Shown: one piece after another, positions 9,799 to 10,782 of the stretch
Layout: every line of letters begins with the position of its first letter
How positions within the stretch are numbered: the first letter of the stretch is position 1
Assembly: GCA_945957335.1 (NCBI GenBank)
Contig: CAMFLJ010000106.1
Coordinates: forward strand, 1-10,782
DNA length: 10,782 nt
Direction: 5' to 3'
Source of the DNA: an uncultured Actinomycetes bacterium
GTDB taxonomy: Bacteria > Actinomycetota > Acidimicrobiia > Acidimicrobiales > Acidimicrobilacustridaceae
Notes under the pieces: model-generated
The model's input: only the letters and a program-made list of their open reading frames with translations
What the model was told of the DNA's origin: nothing
Databases searched by the model: none
Made by a program: the position numbers and the translations under genes

Positions 9799-10782
<984 letters not shown>

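Overview
The window is very G+C-rich, densely packed bacterial DNA with strong G/C preference at third codon positions. Gene content points to an actinobacterium: an MptB-type polyprenol-phosphomannose mannosyltransferase, a GT87 membrane glycosyltransferase, and a glgX-treY pair in the order known from Mycobacterium. A deep lineage such as Acidimicrobiia is plausible, but that is inference from gene style and not shown by any marker gene. There are eight protein-coding genes, two of them cut by the window edges, and no RNA gene, mobile element, CRISPR array or long repeat. Nearly every base is coding; the longest gene-free stretch is 68 bases.

Plus strand, 2-6008: the 3' end of malQ (4-alpha-glucanotransferase), glgB (glycogen branching enzyme, start overlapping the malQ stop as ATGA), an MptB-like alpha-1,6-mannosyltransferase 10 bases later, then after 68 bases a DUF2127 membrane protein with a Cys/His-rich N-terminus, overlapping by 7 bases a corA-type Mg2+/divalent cation channel gene.

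Minus strand, 10782-5986 (read right to left): the 3' end of glgX (glycogen debranching enzyme), treY (maltooligosyltrehalose synthase) after 11 bases, and a GT87-type polytopic glycosyltransferase after 22 bases. The last gene converges on corA, and their 3' ends overlap by 23 bases.

Together, malQ, glgB, glgX and treY form an alpha-glucan metabolism island split over two convergent units. GlgB adds branches, MalQ redistributes linear maltooligosaccharides, GlgX removes short branches, and TreY turns the reducing end of the released chains into a trehalose unit. TreZ, needed to release free trehalose, is not in the window; the position it holds after treY in Mycobacterium is taken here by the GT87 gene. 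The two membrane glycosyltransferases probably build an envelope glycan or lipoglycan and share the transcription units rather than the chemistry. The DUF2127-corA pair is the least explained part. I see no clear previously undescribed system; the findings are leads of modest strength.
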